From assembly GCA_013299045.1 (NCBI GenBank), contig JAAFJX010000009.1, positions 62,001-126,000 of the forward strand: DNA of 64,000 nucleotides, given 5' to 3'. Position numbers and translations under genes: made by a program. Below, piece after piece: positions 54,421 through 61,955 of this stretch (position 1 is the first letter of the stretch; every line of letters begins with the position of its first letter). Under the pieces are notes generated by a model. It was given only the letters and a program-made list of their open reading frames with translations, was not told the DNA's origin and searched no databases. This DNA is from Cytophagales bacterium (lineage in GTDB: Bacteria; Bacteroidota; Bacteroidia; Cytophagales; Bernardetiaceae).

Positions 54421-54630
54421 GCAGATAAATTGATTGATATGATTTATCTGCTTTAGGAGCACATCTCTGATTTTGAGTAGTTTTTTCTTTGATTCACTCT
54501 CTTGCAAAACATAGTTGCACATAAAATCTCACCCTCTGACAGTTTGAGCCATTCGCTTTTGTCTGATGCGAGGCAGGGCTTAAAAGCTCTTGAGATTTTG
54601 CTAGTTATCTGACAAAGCAGCTTAAAAACT
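54421..54630 (-). mobile_element. Repeat A fragment 7
   Basis: Matches copies 4 and 5 from the GCAGATAAAT/ATTTATCTGC inverted pair (54421-54452) to CTTAAAAACTAAG, about 210 bases. Both termini are missing; the right end is cut by element C. Confidence 0.75.
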
Positions 54631-54791
54631 AAGAGGTGGTTTAAATTTCATATTTACTTCTTTTTTGAGGACAAAATTTTGGTGAAAAGGTAAAAATGTG
54701 CTTGCTTTTTACGAAAAATAAACGTTCTATCAACAAAAAACGCTTTATAAAATCCATAAAAGACCTTTTATAAATTTTTAAACAGCCTCTT
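54631..54791. mobile_element. Element C, 161-bp AT-rich MITE-like insertion
   Basis: Ends AAGAGGTGGTTTAAA and TTTAAACAGCCTCTT are inverted copies with 13 of 15 matches. Inside is AT-rich sequence without a coding frame. It abuts the broken right side of repeat A fragment 7. The termini resemble those of insertion sequences that start GAGGCTGTTTAAA, so this may be a deleted derivative. The following 54792-54992 is very AT-rich with long A and T runs and no recognisable feature besides the leader of the next gene. Confidence 0.55.
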
Positions 54792-54992
54792 GAACCACTC
54801 AAATTTTTTTTGATTTATAATTTTTTTTAAAATTATATTTTTATAAAAAAAAATTGTCTAAAATTTGGTGGAGTAGATTTTTTTTTTTTGTGCGTCAAAA
54901 CGTGCGCGCTTATTACCTCAGTAATTGTTTTCGTGTTGCGTGTTTTGGCATACTTAACCCAATGTTCAACTCTTAAATTTTACGTTAAAAAC

Positions 54993-55364
54993 ATGAAAAA
55001 GTATGTTTTATTGGCTTGTTTATTGACGAGCACCACATTCGTCAGCGCGGCAAGCGTTGAAGTAAGCAAAGAAGTTGCGCCTAGCGCTACTGAAGTTCTG
55101 TTAAAGGGCAGCGAAGAGAGAAAAGATGAGACTTCATTTGCAAGCATTGAAGTAAGCAAAGAAGTTGCACCTAGCGCTACTGAAGCCGTGTTAAAAGAGA
55201 GAGAAGAGAAAAAAGAAGTAGTAACTACAGCTTATATCTGCAACTTTAAGGTTAATGGAGAGGTTATTCCTGTTCCTATGCCAAATCAGTTTAGTGATTC
55301 TGTAAACGCCTTGCTTTGTGGAATAGTGCAGTTACTTGTAGATTTAGGTTTTACACCAGGATAA
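54993..55364 (+). CDS. Small secreted protein with 30-residue tandem duplication
   Basis: 123 residues. Signal peptide about 1-19 (MKKYVLLACLLTSTTFVSA), then two tandem copies of a 30-residue unit that begin ASVEVSKEVAPSATE and ASIEVSKEVAPSATE (exact 90-bp period, 55050-55139 and 55140-55229), each with a charged end (KGSEERKDE, KEREEKKEV). The C-terminal 45 residues (AYICNFKVNGEVIPVPMPNQ and ALLCGIVQLLVDLGFTPG) have two cysteines and a hydrophobic tail. The upstream 200 bases are AT-rich. I know no family. It lies before a GLPGLI gene and a TonB-type receptor gene on the same strand, and may be an exported partner of them. Confidence 0.7.
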   Translation: MKKYVLLACLLTSTTFVSAASVEVSKEVAPSATEVLLKGSEERKDETSFASIEVSKEVAPSATEAVLKEREEKKEVVTTAYICNFKVNGEVIPVPMPNQFSDSVNALLCGIVQLLVDLGFTPG

Positions 55365-55436
55365 CCTATACATTTTTGCATGATGTAACTGAAATAATCT
55401 TGCTTAGGATATAATTTTCTCCTTTATTCGCAAGTA

Positions 55437-55489
55437 TAGTACCTATTCCCCTTGGCGTACTACAAAAAAACTAGTGGGAATAGGTACTA
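55437..55489. promoter_or_regulatory. 14-bp perfect inverted repeat before the GLPGLI gene
   Basis: TAGTACCTATTCCC (55437-55450) and GGGAATAGGTACTA (55476-55489) around a 26-base loop. There is no T run behind it. It lies 73 bases after the small secreted protein stop and 31 bases before the GLPGLI ATG. It could be an operator, an mRNA-stabilising hairpin or a weak terminator. Confidence 0.5.
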
Positions 55490-55519
55490 CTCATAAATTT
55501 CTCAAACAATTTCAATACC

Positions 55520-56437
55520 ATGAATCTCAAATATTTTATATTTTTCTGGCTTTTTGTAGCAAAAATACCTGCGGCTTATACACAAGTTCCTAGTGTGGGT
55601 ATTCAGTATATAGTCAGTGTCAATACTGATGATATCGTGATGAGAACCAAAGAAATTTATAGTTTGGTAATTGTCAAGAATGAGTCCATTTACTACAACC
55701 ATCTCATAGATAGCATGAGCGATTTTCCACACAAGGCCATTCTTGCCCAGCCCAAAAAAATAGGAATTGGTACAAAAGTTAAACTGAGTGATAATCATAC
55801 AACTGTTATTGCTCAAGATGTGCTGTATAAGAATTATGAACAAGACAGCATTATTTACAACGCGGAGTTAATGCATACTGGCCGATTTGAATTGGTTGGT
55901 GAGAGCTTGCAACTATTTGATTGGCATATCTTGCCAAACAGCGACACCCTCATACTGGGTTACAAGTGCCAGGCAGCCAAGGCTGATTTTCGCGGCAGAA
56001 CTTACACGGCTTATTTCAGCCCTCAGCTCCATGCCTTTGGTGGTCCTTGGAAGTTTGATGGCTTGCCGGGTCTTATCTTACAAGTGCAGTGCCATGAAAA
56101 GTTCTTTGTTATTGAACCCTACAAGATTGTTTTGAATGCCACTTTAGACCCCATCAAGAATCCTTACAGAGAACTCTCAAAAGAGACTTTGAACAGAGAG
56201 CAATATATATATGTCTTTGGACAAGGAAGATTAGACTATTATAAATTTATCAAAGCTGGTTTGGCTAAATACCTCCCAGATACACCGCTTCCATTTAGTT
56301 TTTTGTCTGATAAGCGTATAGAAGATGATATGGAAGGCGAAGATATAACGGATAGCAGCCTCAAAGGGATAGAGGAAAGACTCAAAAAGACTGCCGAGAG
56401 ATTGAATATGGGCAAAAAGGACAACAAGAAAAAATAG
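55520..56437 (+). CDS. GLPGLI family exported protein
   Basis: 305 residues. Signal peptide about 1-20 (ending AAYTQ); the family motif GPWKFDGLPGLIL near residue 176, preceded by CQAAKADFRGRTYTAYFSP and TGRFELVGESLQLFDWHI. This is the full GLPGLI (porin-like Bacteroidota) pattern. The C-terminus is a charged Lys/Glu-rich helix. Function is not known; genes of this family are commonly followed by a carboxypeptidase-regulatory/TonB-type barrel gene, as here with a one-base gap. So the two proteins are very probably made together. Confidence 0.9.
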   Translation: MNLKYFIFFWLFVAKIPAAYTQVPSVGIQYIVSVNTDDIVMRTKEIYSLVIVKNESIYYNHLIDSMSDFPHKAILAQPKKIGIGTKVKLSDNHTTVIAQDVLYKNYEQDSIIYNAELMHTGRFELVGESLQLFDWHILPNSDTLILGYKCQAAKADFRGRTYTAYFSPQLHAFGGPWKFDGLPGLILQVQCHEKFFVIEPYKIVLNATLDPIKNPYRELSKETLNREQYIYVFGQGRLDYYKFIKAGLAKYLPDTPLPFSFLSDKRIEDDMEGEDITDSSLKGIEERLKKTAERLNMGKKDNKKK

Positions 56438-56438
56438 A

Positions 56439-59096
56439 ATGCGGCTTGTATTGGTAATTTTTTTATTCTTTTTATTCTTGCCCAGGCTCATGGCGCAAAC
56501 CCTTACTGGTACTATTACAGACAAGGAGGGTTTGCCTATTTCTATGGCCAATATCCTCATCAAGGAAGCTAACCAGCCCCAAAATATTTTAGAGTTTACG
56601 CGGAGCAAGGCAGGAAAGTTCAGCCTCACGCTCAAAAAAAGCTACCAGAACTTACGCATAGACGTTACGGCCTTTAGCCACGCATCAGACTCCGTTATTG
56701 TACTTAACCCGCACAAAGACAGCACCTACTTCTTTCAGTTTAAGCTGACATTTATAGCTCAGGAGCTCAAGGAAGTGGTAGTTATGAGTGAGAAAAAACT
56801 TATAGATGTTAAAGAAGATACAGTAACTTACAACGTAAGCGCTTACAGGAACGGGACAGAGCAAAAGATAGAAGACGTACTAAAAAAAATGCCTGGCATT
56901 AAGGTAAATGAAAATAGTGGTACAATATCCTATAAAGGCAAAGAGGTAGAAACTGTAACACTAGAAGGAGACGACCTCTTTGGCAAAAACTACGCCATAG
57001 GCACCAAAAACATCAACGTAGATATGGTAGAGCAAGTCCAAGCCATAGACAACTACTCTGCCAACCCTTTGCTCAAAGGCATAGAAGAGAATGGTAAAGT
57101 GAGTCTTAACCTTAAACTAAAGAAAAATAAATTTGATTTGTCAGGGTCTTCCAATATAGGGCTAGGCCTGGCGACAGAACAGAAAACCGCCATTAGTACT
57201 AACAACACGCTTTTAGGCATCACACACTCCTACAAATCCTTTGCATTGCTAGCCTTCAATAACGTGGGGCTTAACAGCACGCCTTTTGACCATTTCGGGA
57301 ATATTCAAACAGCTGAACGCTCGAAGGAGATGCCATACCACGCTCCCAAAATTATTCCTGAAAAAACCTCTTCTACTCCTCTTGCCGATAGCCGTGCCAA
57401 TGTGAATAAACAGTACTTTGCCAGCTACAACGCTGTTTTTAAGATAAATAAGCGGTGGAGTATCAAGAACAACTTGTACTTTATGAAGGACGATATTTAC
57501 GGCTATCAGTATTCAAAAATGGCATTTGCAGTTGATGGGTTTGAATTTAATTTTTCTGACCAAACCCAAACGCACAAAAGACCTGTAATGTATAGAGGCG
57601 ACTTAGAAATGAAATACAATACGTCCAAAACATCGTTGTTGGAATATAACTTTAGAATTAGCCAAGAAAATATCAAAACACCTATCCAAACACGCCTAAA
57701 CGATTCGCTCAAATTTGAGTCAAGGCTAAATTCTCAAGATTTTTATCTACAACAAAAGCTGCTCTTTACTCAAAAAATTGGTAAAAAACGCGCTTTACAG
57801 TTCCATGTTTTGCAATCTACCAACTCTGTTCCACAGATACTAACCCTCACGCCCTCAGTTTTATCCCCCGACACGGCTCATCTAGACAGACAGGAAAGCC
57901 AGTTTCAAAAAAATTACATCGAGGCTCAATGTGTACTTTTGGGTGCTATTGGACGTGGCAAATACACCTTTTCACTGGGACTAAGGCATGATAAGAACCA
58001 CTATACATCTTTGCTCTCAAGTCTATTTTCTAACGGAAAGTTGGGTTTAGGGGCTTCTAACAATCTTATTTACAATCAACAAGCAGTCTATCAAACCGGA
58101 GTTTACAAAACGCATTATAAAAAATGGAAATTGGGTGTAGAGTACTCAGTCAGTTATTTGTACCAACAACTGCAAAATGAAAGTATGCCTCAAAATAAAC
58201 AGGCTTTTATCATAGAACCTTTACTGACTATAGAATACAGGCTAAAAAAGTACTCTTTATTCTCTTTAGCAGCTGGCTATAAGCAAAACCCTTTAGCTCA
58301 AAACTATCTCTTCAGCAATGAAGTGCTGGTTGATCCGCGTGCCAGTATAAAAAACACACCCAGCCTCATGCTACAGAATCATAGATTTTATAGCATAAAC
58401 TACTATTTCAGTAATATGGGAAAATTTTTTACTCTGCATACGATGGCCACATACAGCAGATTGATGGGCAACTTTTTTACAAATTGGACTTTTAGAGAGC
58501 GCACCACCCAGCTCAACAACTTCTTTCTGCCTGAACCTACAGATAACTTGCAACTGCTGTTTTCAATAGAACAACTTTTTAAAGAGCAATTATTTAAAGT
58601 TGATATAAGCTCTGGTTACAACGTCCTAAGCTATAAAAACATCTTAAACGGCTCTCAGCTACGCAACAACCAAAGCCGCAACTTACATGGAAAGTTAGAC
58701 TTTACAACAATATTTAATTCACCAATTAATTTTCATAACAAGCTGGAATACAGGCAGAACCTCGCCAGTACCGAAAGTATTAGCAGTACTTTCAAGAATG
58801 AGAGTTTTACACATAGTTTCACTACAATCATCAGACTCATAAAAGGCAGTTATATGGCAGTAACCTCGGACTACTACATACCCAACCTCAATAAAAAGAA
58901 CGATGCCTACTGGTTTTTAGATGCAAAAATAGTTTATGACCCGCCCAAAAGCAAATTTAATTTTATGCTTACGGGGAAGAATCTTTTAAACAAAAAAAAC
59001 TTTGGGCAAATCCAAACCAGCGACTACGGATTTAGTATGTATCAAAGCAACCTTTTACCACGCTATGTCATGCTACTCGTTTTTTTCAGTTTTTAG
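56439..59096 (+). CDS. TonB-receptor-like barrel with carboxypeptidase regulatory domain
   Basis: 885 residues. Signal peptide about 1-19 (ending RLMAQ), carboxypeptidase-regulatory-like domain about 21-105 (LTGTITDKEGLPISMANILI), plug-like domain about 115-230 (VSAYRNGTEQKIEDVLKKMP, then GIKVNENSGTISYKGKEV and NPLLKGIEENGKVSLNLKLK, cut here) and an outer-membrane beta-barrel to the C-terminal Phe (FFSF). The plug lacks an obvious TonB box. It belongs to the 'outer membrane beta-barrel family' related to SusC. Gap to the GLPGLI gene is one base, so the two are coupled. Ligand unknown; a role with the small secreted protein upstream is possible. Confidence 0.88.
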   Translation: MRLVLVIFLFFLFLPRLMAQTLTGTITDKEGLPISMANILIKEANQPQNILEFTRSKAGKFSLTLKKSYQNLRIDVTAFSHASDSVIVLNPHKDSTYFFQFKLTFIAQELKEVVVMSEKKLIDVKEDTVTYNVSAYRNGTEQKIEDVLKKMPGIKVNENSGTISYKGKEVETVTLEGDDLFGKNYAIGTKNINVDMVEQVQAIDNYSANPLLKGIEENGKVSLNLKLKKNKFDLSGSSNIGLGLATEQKTAISTNNTLLGITHSYKSFALLAFNNVGLNSTPFDHFGNIQTAERSKEMPYHAPKIIPEKTSSTPLADSRANVNKQYFASYNAVFKINKRWSIKNNLYFMKDDIYGYQYSKMAFAVDGFEFNFSDQTQTHKRPVMYRGDLEMKYNTSKTSLLEYNFRISQENIKTPIQTRLNDSLKFESRLNSQDFYLQQKLLFTQKIGKKRALQFHVLQSTNSVPQILTLTPSVLSPDTAHLDRQESQFQKNYIEAQCVLLGAIGRGKYTFSLGLRHDKNHYTSLLSSLFSNGKLGLGASNNLIYNQQAVYQTGVYKTHYKKWKLGVEYSVSYLYQQLQNESMPQNKQAFIIEPLLTIEYRLKKYSLFSLAAGYKQNPLAQNYLFSNEVLVDPRASIKNTPSLMLQNHRFYSINYYFSNMGKFFTLHTMATYSRLMGNFFTNWTFRERTTQLNNFFLPEPTDNLQLLFSIEQLFKEQLFKVDISSGYNVLSYKNILNGSQLRNNQSRNLHGKLDFTTIFNSPINFHNKLEYRQNLASTESISSTFKNESFTHSFTTIIRLIKGSYMAVTSDYYIPNLNKKNDAYWFLDAKIVYDPPKSKFNFMLTGKNLLNKKNFGQIQTSDYGFSMYQSNLLPRYVMLLVFFSF

Positions 59097-59132
59097 TGCC
59101 TACCATCAGGCTCTGCCCTATTCAGAATTAAA

Positions 59133-59598
59133 TAGTCGTGCCTTAAAATATATCTAAGGGGTTTGTTATCAGAAAATTAAACAAGCATTTCATCTTTAAA
59201 ATCTCTTAGTTTTTAGCCTATTTTGTCAAAAAACAGCTAAAACCTCAAGAGCTTCTTACGGCCTGCACTGCCTCGCATCAGACAAAAGCGAATGGCTCAA
59301 ATGTCAGAGGGTGAGATTTTCTGTGCAACTCTGTTTTGCAAGAGAGTAAATCAAAGAAAAAGCCATTCGCTGGTTTAGATGAAAAAGTTATTTTTCATCT
59401 AAATTGGCCTTTTGCGAGGCTTGATTTTTTTGCTATGCCCTACGGTCGGAACTTTCAGCTCGCGCTTCAGTTCGGCATCAAGGCAAAAAGTAGAGAAGAG
59501 AAGTCTATCAAAGGCTGTCAAGGTGTTCCCAAAATAGGTAAACTATCCTCCTTGAATTTAGCTTACATCTATTGAATGTACTTTTTAAGGGACGACTA
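59133..59598 (+). mobile_element. Repeat A copy 8, full length
   Basis: Begins TAGTCGTGCCTTAAAATAT and ends TTTTTAAGGGACGACTA; 466 bases, collinear with copy 2 throughout. It includes the AGCGAATGGCT/AGCCATTCGCT inverted pair and the GATGAAAAAG...TTTTTCATC hairpin. On the minus strand its last triplet is the stop codon of the pirin gene. Confidence 0.9.
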
Positions 59599-60468
59599 AA
59601 TAGTCATTGGCACATCAATCAACAGAATTTCTAGTTGGTTGCTGGCTTCAATGCTAATGCTATCGGTGTTCCATATTCCTAAACCATCGCGCTTGTTCAA
59701 ACTTATTCTATTGATGCTGGCCTGACCGCTCATTACAAACACGTAAACACCATTTCCGTTGCGTTTTATGTTGTATGTGGTCTTGTGGCCAGCGTCAAAA
59801 TCTCCTATGTGAAACCATGCGTCTTGATGTATCCATACCCCCTCGTCATTCGGATTAGGCGATAGAATTTGCTGTAAGCGGTTTTTGCGGTCTTCGGGGT
59901 TGAGCTTTATTTGGTCGTAGCGTGGCGTAACATTGCGCTTGTTTGGGAAAATCCAGATTTGGAGCAAGTGTACCTCTTCGTTATGATTTTTATTTTTTTC
60001 GCTGTGTTGAATCCCGGTGCCCGCACTCATAACCTGAATTTCGTTTTTATGAATAACGGAGGTGTTTCCCATGCTGTCGCGGTGTTCTAATGCCCCAAGC
60101 AGAGGAATGCTGATAATTTCCATGTTATCGTGCGGGTGCGTTCCAAAACCTGCGCCACCTGCAATTTCGTCGTCGTTAAGAACACGCAAAACGCCAAAGT
60201 GCATTTGTTCTGGGTTATAATAACTCGCAAAACTAAAGGTATGGTAGCTTTTGAGCCAGCCATGGTTAGCATAGCCGCGCTTATCTGATTTGTGCAAAAC
60301 AGTATTCGCCATAATATTTGTTTTTTCGGTGGGTAAATGATTAAATCCAAGTAGTTCTAATGGTTTTAGTTCGTCTATGCTGTTAGTAACAACAGCCGCA
60401 GCAGCACCGCCAGTAGCAAAAATACCAATGCCCACAATGCCTAACTTAAGAAAATTCTTTCTGTCCAT
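59596..60468 (-). CDS. Pirin family protein with N-terminal export signal
   Basis: 290 residues. Residues 1-30 (DRKNFLKLGIVGIGIFATGG then AAAAVV) form a hydrophobic leader of the type used for export, unusual for pirin, which is normally cytoplasmic; a second Met at about 53 (MANTVLHKSDKRG) is where YhhW-type pirins usually start. The cupin metal residues are present: GFGTHPHDNMEI (two His) and GTGIQHSEKN (His and Glu). Pirin relatives of this type act as quercetin dioxygenases or redox sensors. The stop TAG belongs to repeat A copy 8. A -7 motif (TACTTTTG) is at 60518-60525. An internal start at the second Met would give a normal cytoplasmic pirin. Confidence 0.87.
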   Translation of the reverse strand: MDRKNFLKLGIVGIGIFATGGAAAAVVTNSIDELKPLELLGFNHLPTEKTNIMANTVLHKSDKRGYANHGWLKSYHTFSFASYYNPEQMHFGVLRVLNDDEIAGGAGFGTHPHDNMEIISIPLLGALEHRDSMGNTSVIHKNEIQVMSAGTGIQHSEKNKNHNEEVHLLQIWIFPNKRNVTPRYDQIKLNPEDRKNRLQQILSPNPNDEGVWIHQDAWFHIGDFDAGHKTTYNIKRNGNGVYVFVMSGQASINRISLNKRDGLGIWNTDSISIEASNQLEILLIDVPMTI

Positions 60469-60571
60469 AATCTGATTGTTGTTTGTACGAAAACACTTTT
60501 TGATGTTTCAGCCGTTACAAAAGTACCTTGTTGAAGAGCAATTCTCCATAACCTAGATTAAGAAAAAAACA

Positions 60572-61010
60572 ACCTCTTAATTAACCTCTCTGAGAGATGT
60601 AAGTTTTGGGAATGGAATAATTGTATTTTTATACCATAGGAACTTTACTTTTAAAGTACGGCCAACTACGGCTATACTAGGGCTAAGGCCTGTATTTTGC
60701 GTTAGTGAGGCGGCGGGTTTAGTGCGTAGCACCGAAGCGAAGCGAAGCCCAAAGACGAACGACCGCGAAGCGGGAACGCCCAAGAAATTGTACAAAAACA
60801 ATAATACGTCAAAAAGCCAGATGTAATGAATTTGGCAAAAAGTTATTTGAAAACGCGAGAAAATGGCCTCTACAAAAGTAAAAAGAGGGTATTTGGAACT
60901 TAAAAAACTCAAAAAGGGCTTTTTGACGACTCAAGAGAGGTTAATTTAAGAGGTTGCTTTCGTTCAACCCCCCCCGCAACTCTGCGGAAAGGACGGTTTT
61001 AATAAACGAC
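60572..61010 (+). mobile_element. Repeat B copy 3, free-standing
   Basis: Left end ACCTCTTAATTAACCTCTCTG; inverted end CTCAAGAGAGGTTAATTTAAG then AGG near 60931-60955; tail with a C8 run, GCAACTCTGCGGAAAGGACG and AATAAACGAC. About 439 bases. The 11-bp tandem repeat is reduced to one or two units (60657-60690), and the REP-like block is kept (60723-60782). Within it, GTCAAAAAGCC and GGCTTTTTGAC form a further inverted pair. It is the only B copy not inside repeat A. From 61011 to 61301 I see only AT-rich sequence. Confidence 0.8.
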
Positions 61011-61301
61011 TATCTATTTCAGTTAGTTAAATGCTACCTATTCTATTTATTGAGCTTTTTGCCCCTCAAAGCAAACTTTGTAAAAAAAAAATCTTCTTTG
61101 CATTGTTTTTGTAACTATTTTTATCAAAAGTATCCAAAATTTGGGCTATGCGCTATTATGAAAAGTTGCGCATTTGTGTATATTTGCGCGTATATTCAAT
61201 TTGTTTATTTTCTTGAATATAAGAATAGTAAAAGACTGGAAATTACTTATAGGCATACAGAGGCATGATTTATTGATTGAGTACAAGCCATAAAGAACGA
61301 T

Positions 61302-61892
61302 ATGAAATATTTGAAAGCCATTTTTATCATCTTAACGGCAGTTTTTGCTACTGTTTCGTCGCATAGTTTGCTATGCTATGGGCTAGTGTTAAAGCTTTGG
61401 TACACACCTTTTCTCTTTTTTACTATTCCGCTCTGGGGCATAGCTGGTTCAAAAATAGCGCAATTTTTACTCAAAAAATTATTGAATAAAAATAGTGAGG
61501 ATTATATCATTTCTAGACAACCCGACTCTCATGCTAAAAAGGCGCTTTCCTTTCAAAAAACGCATCGTACCGCTTCAGTCGTCGTGATACTAGCCACGCT
61601 GATTTCGTTTTTTGCTAATGTACCTATTATTATGATTTTTACTTCCTATAACGAAACCTATCATTATGAGAACTTTAGTGTGAATGCGGCAGCGAACATA
61701 ACCGGCAAGCGTACTGGGGAGAATCGTGGCACGCACTACTATTTGGATATGAGCTGGACGGATAAAAACAATCAACAACTTGATGTTAGTCTGGACGTTA
61801 CCAAGCAGTTTTATGACGATAAAAAGATAGGAGACAAAGTTCTGCTCGTGTATTCAGACAAAGACCACACAATGGTTAAACTACAAGAATAA
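61302..61892 (+). CDS. Membrane protein of unknown function, DUF3592-like end
   Basis: 196 residues with three hydrophobic segments (about 5-25, 33-52, 92-113), then a soluble C-terminal part with VNAAANITGKRTGENRGTH and LVYSDKDHTMVKL. The latter resembles the strand pattern of DUF3592 domains, in which a membrane-anchored beta domain ends with VxYxPxxP-like turns. The likeness is loose. No neighbour suggests a role. Confidence 0.65.
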   Translation: MKYLKAIFIILTAVFATVSSHSLLCYGLVLKLWYTPFLFFTIPLWGIAGSKIAQFLLKKLLNKNSEDYIISRQPDSHAKKALSFQKTHRTASVVVILATLISFFANVPIIMIFTSYNETYHYENFSVNAAANITGKRTGENRGTHYYLDMSWTDKNNQQLDVSLDVTKQFYDDKKIGDKVLLVYSDKDHTMVKLQE

Positions 61893-61955
61893 AATATTGA
61901 CAAAAACACACAAAATAAAACTCTTTAATTTTACCCAGCAAAAAGTATCTTTTCC

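Noticed and set aside
21216-59598. Repeat A as a CRISPR array or CRISPR-like repeat
   Set aside because: The copies are hundreds of bases long, far apart and in both orientations, with no regular spacers or cas genes.
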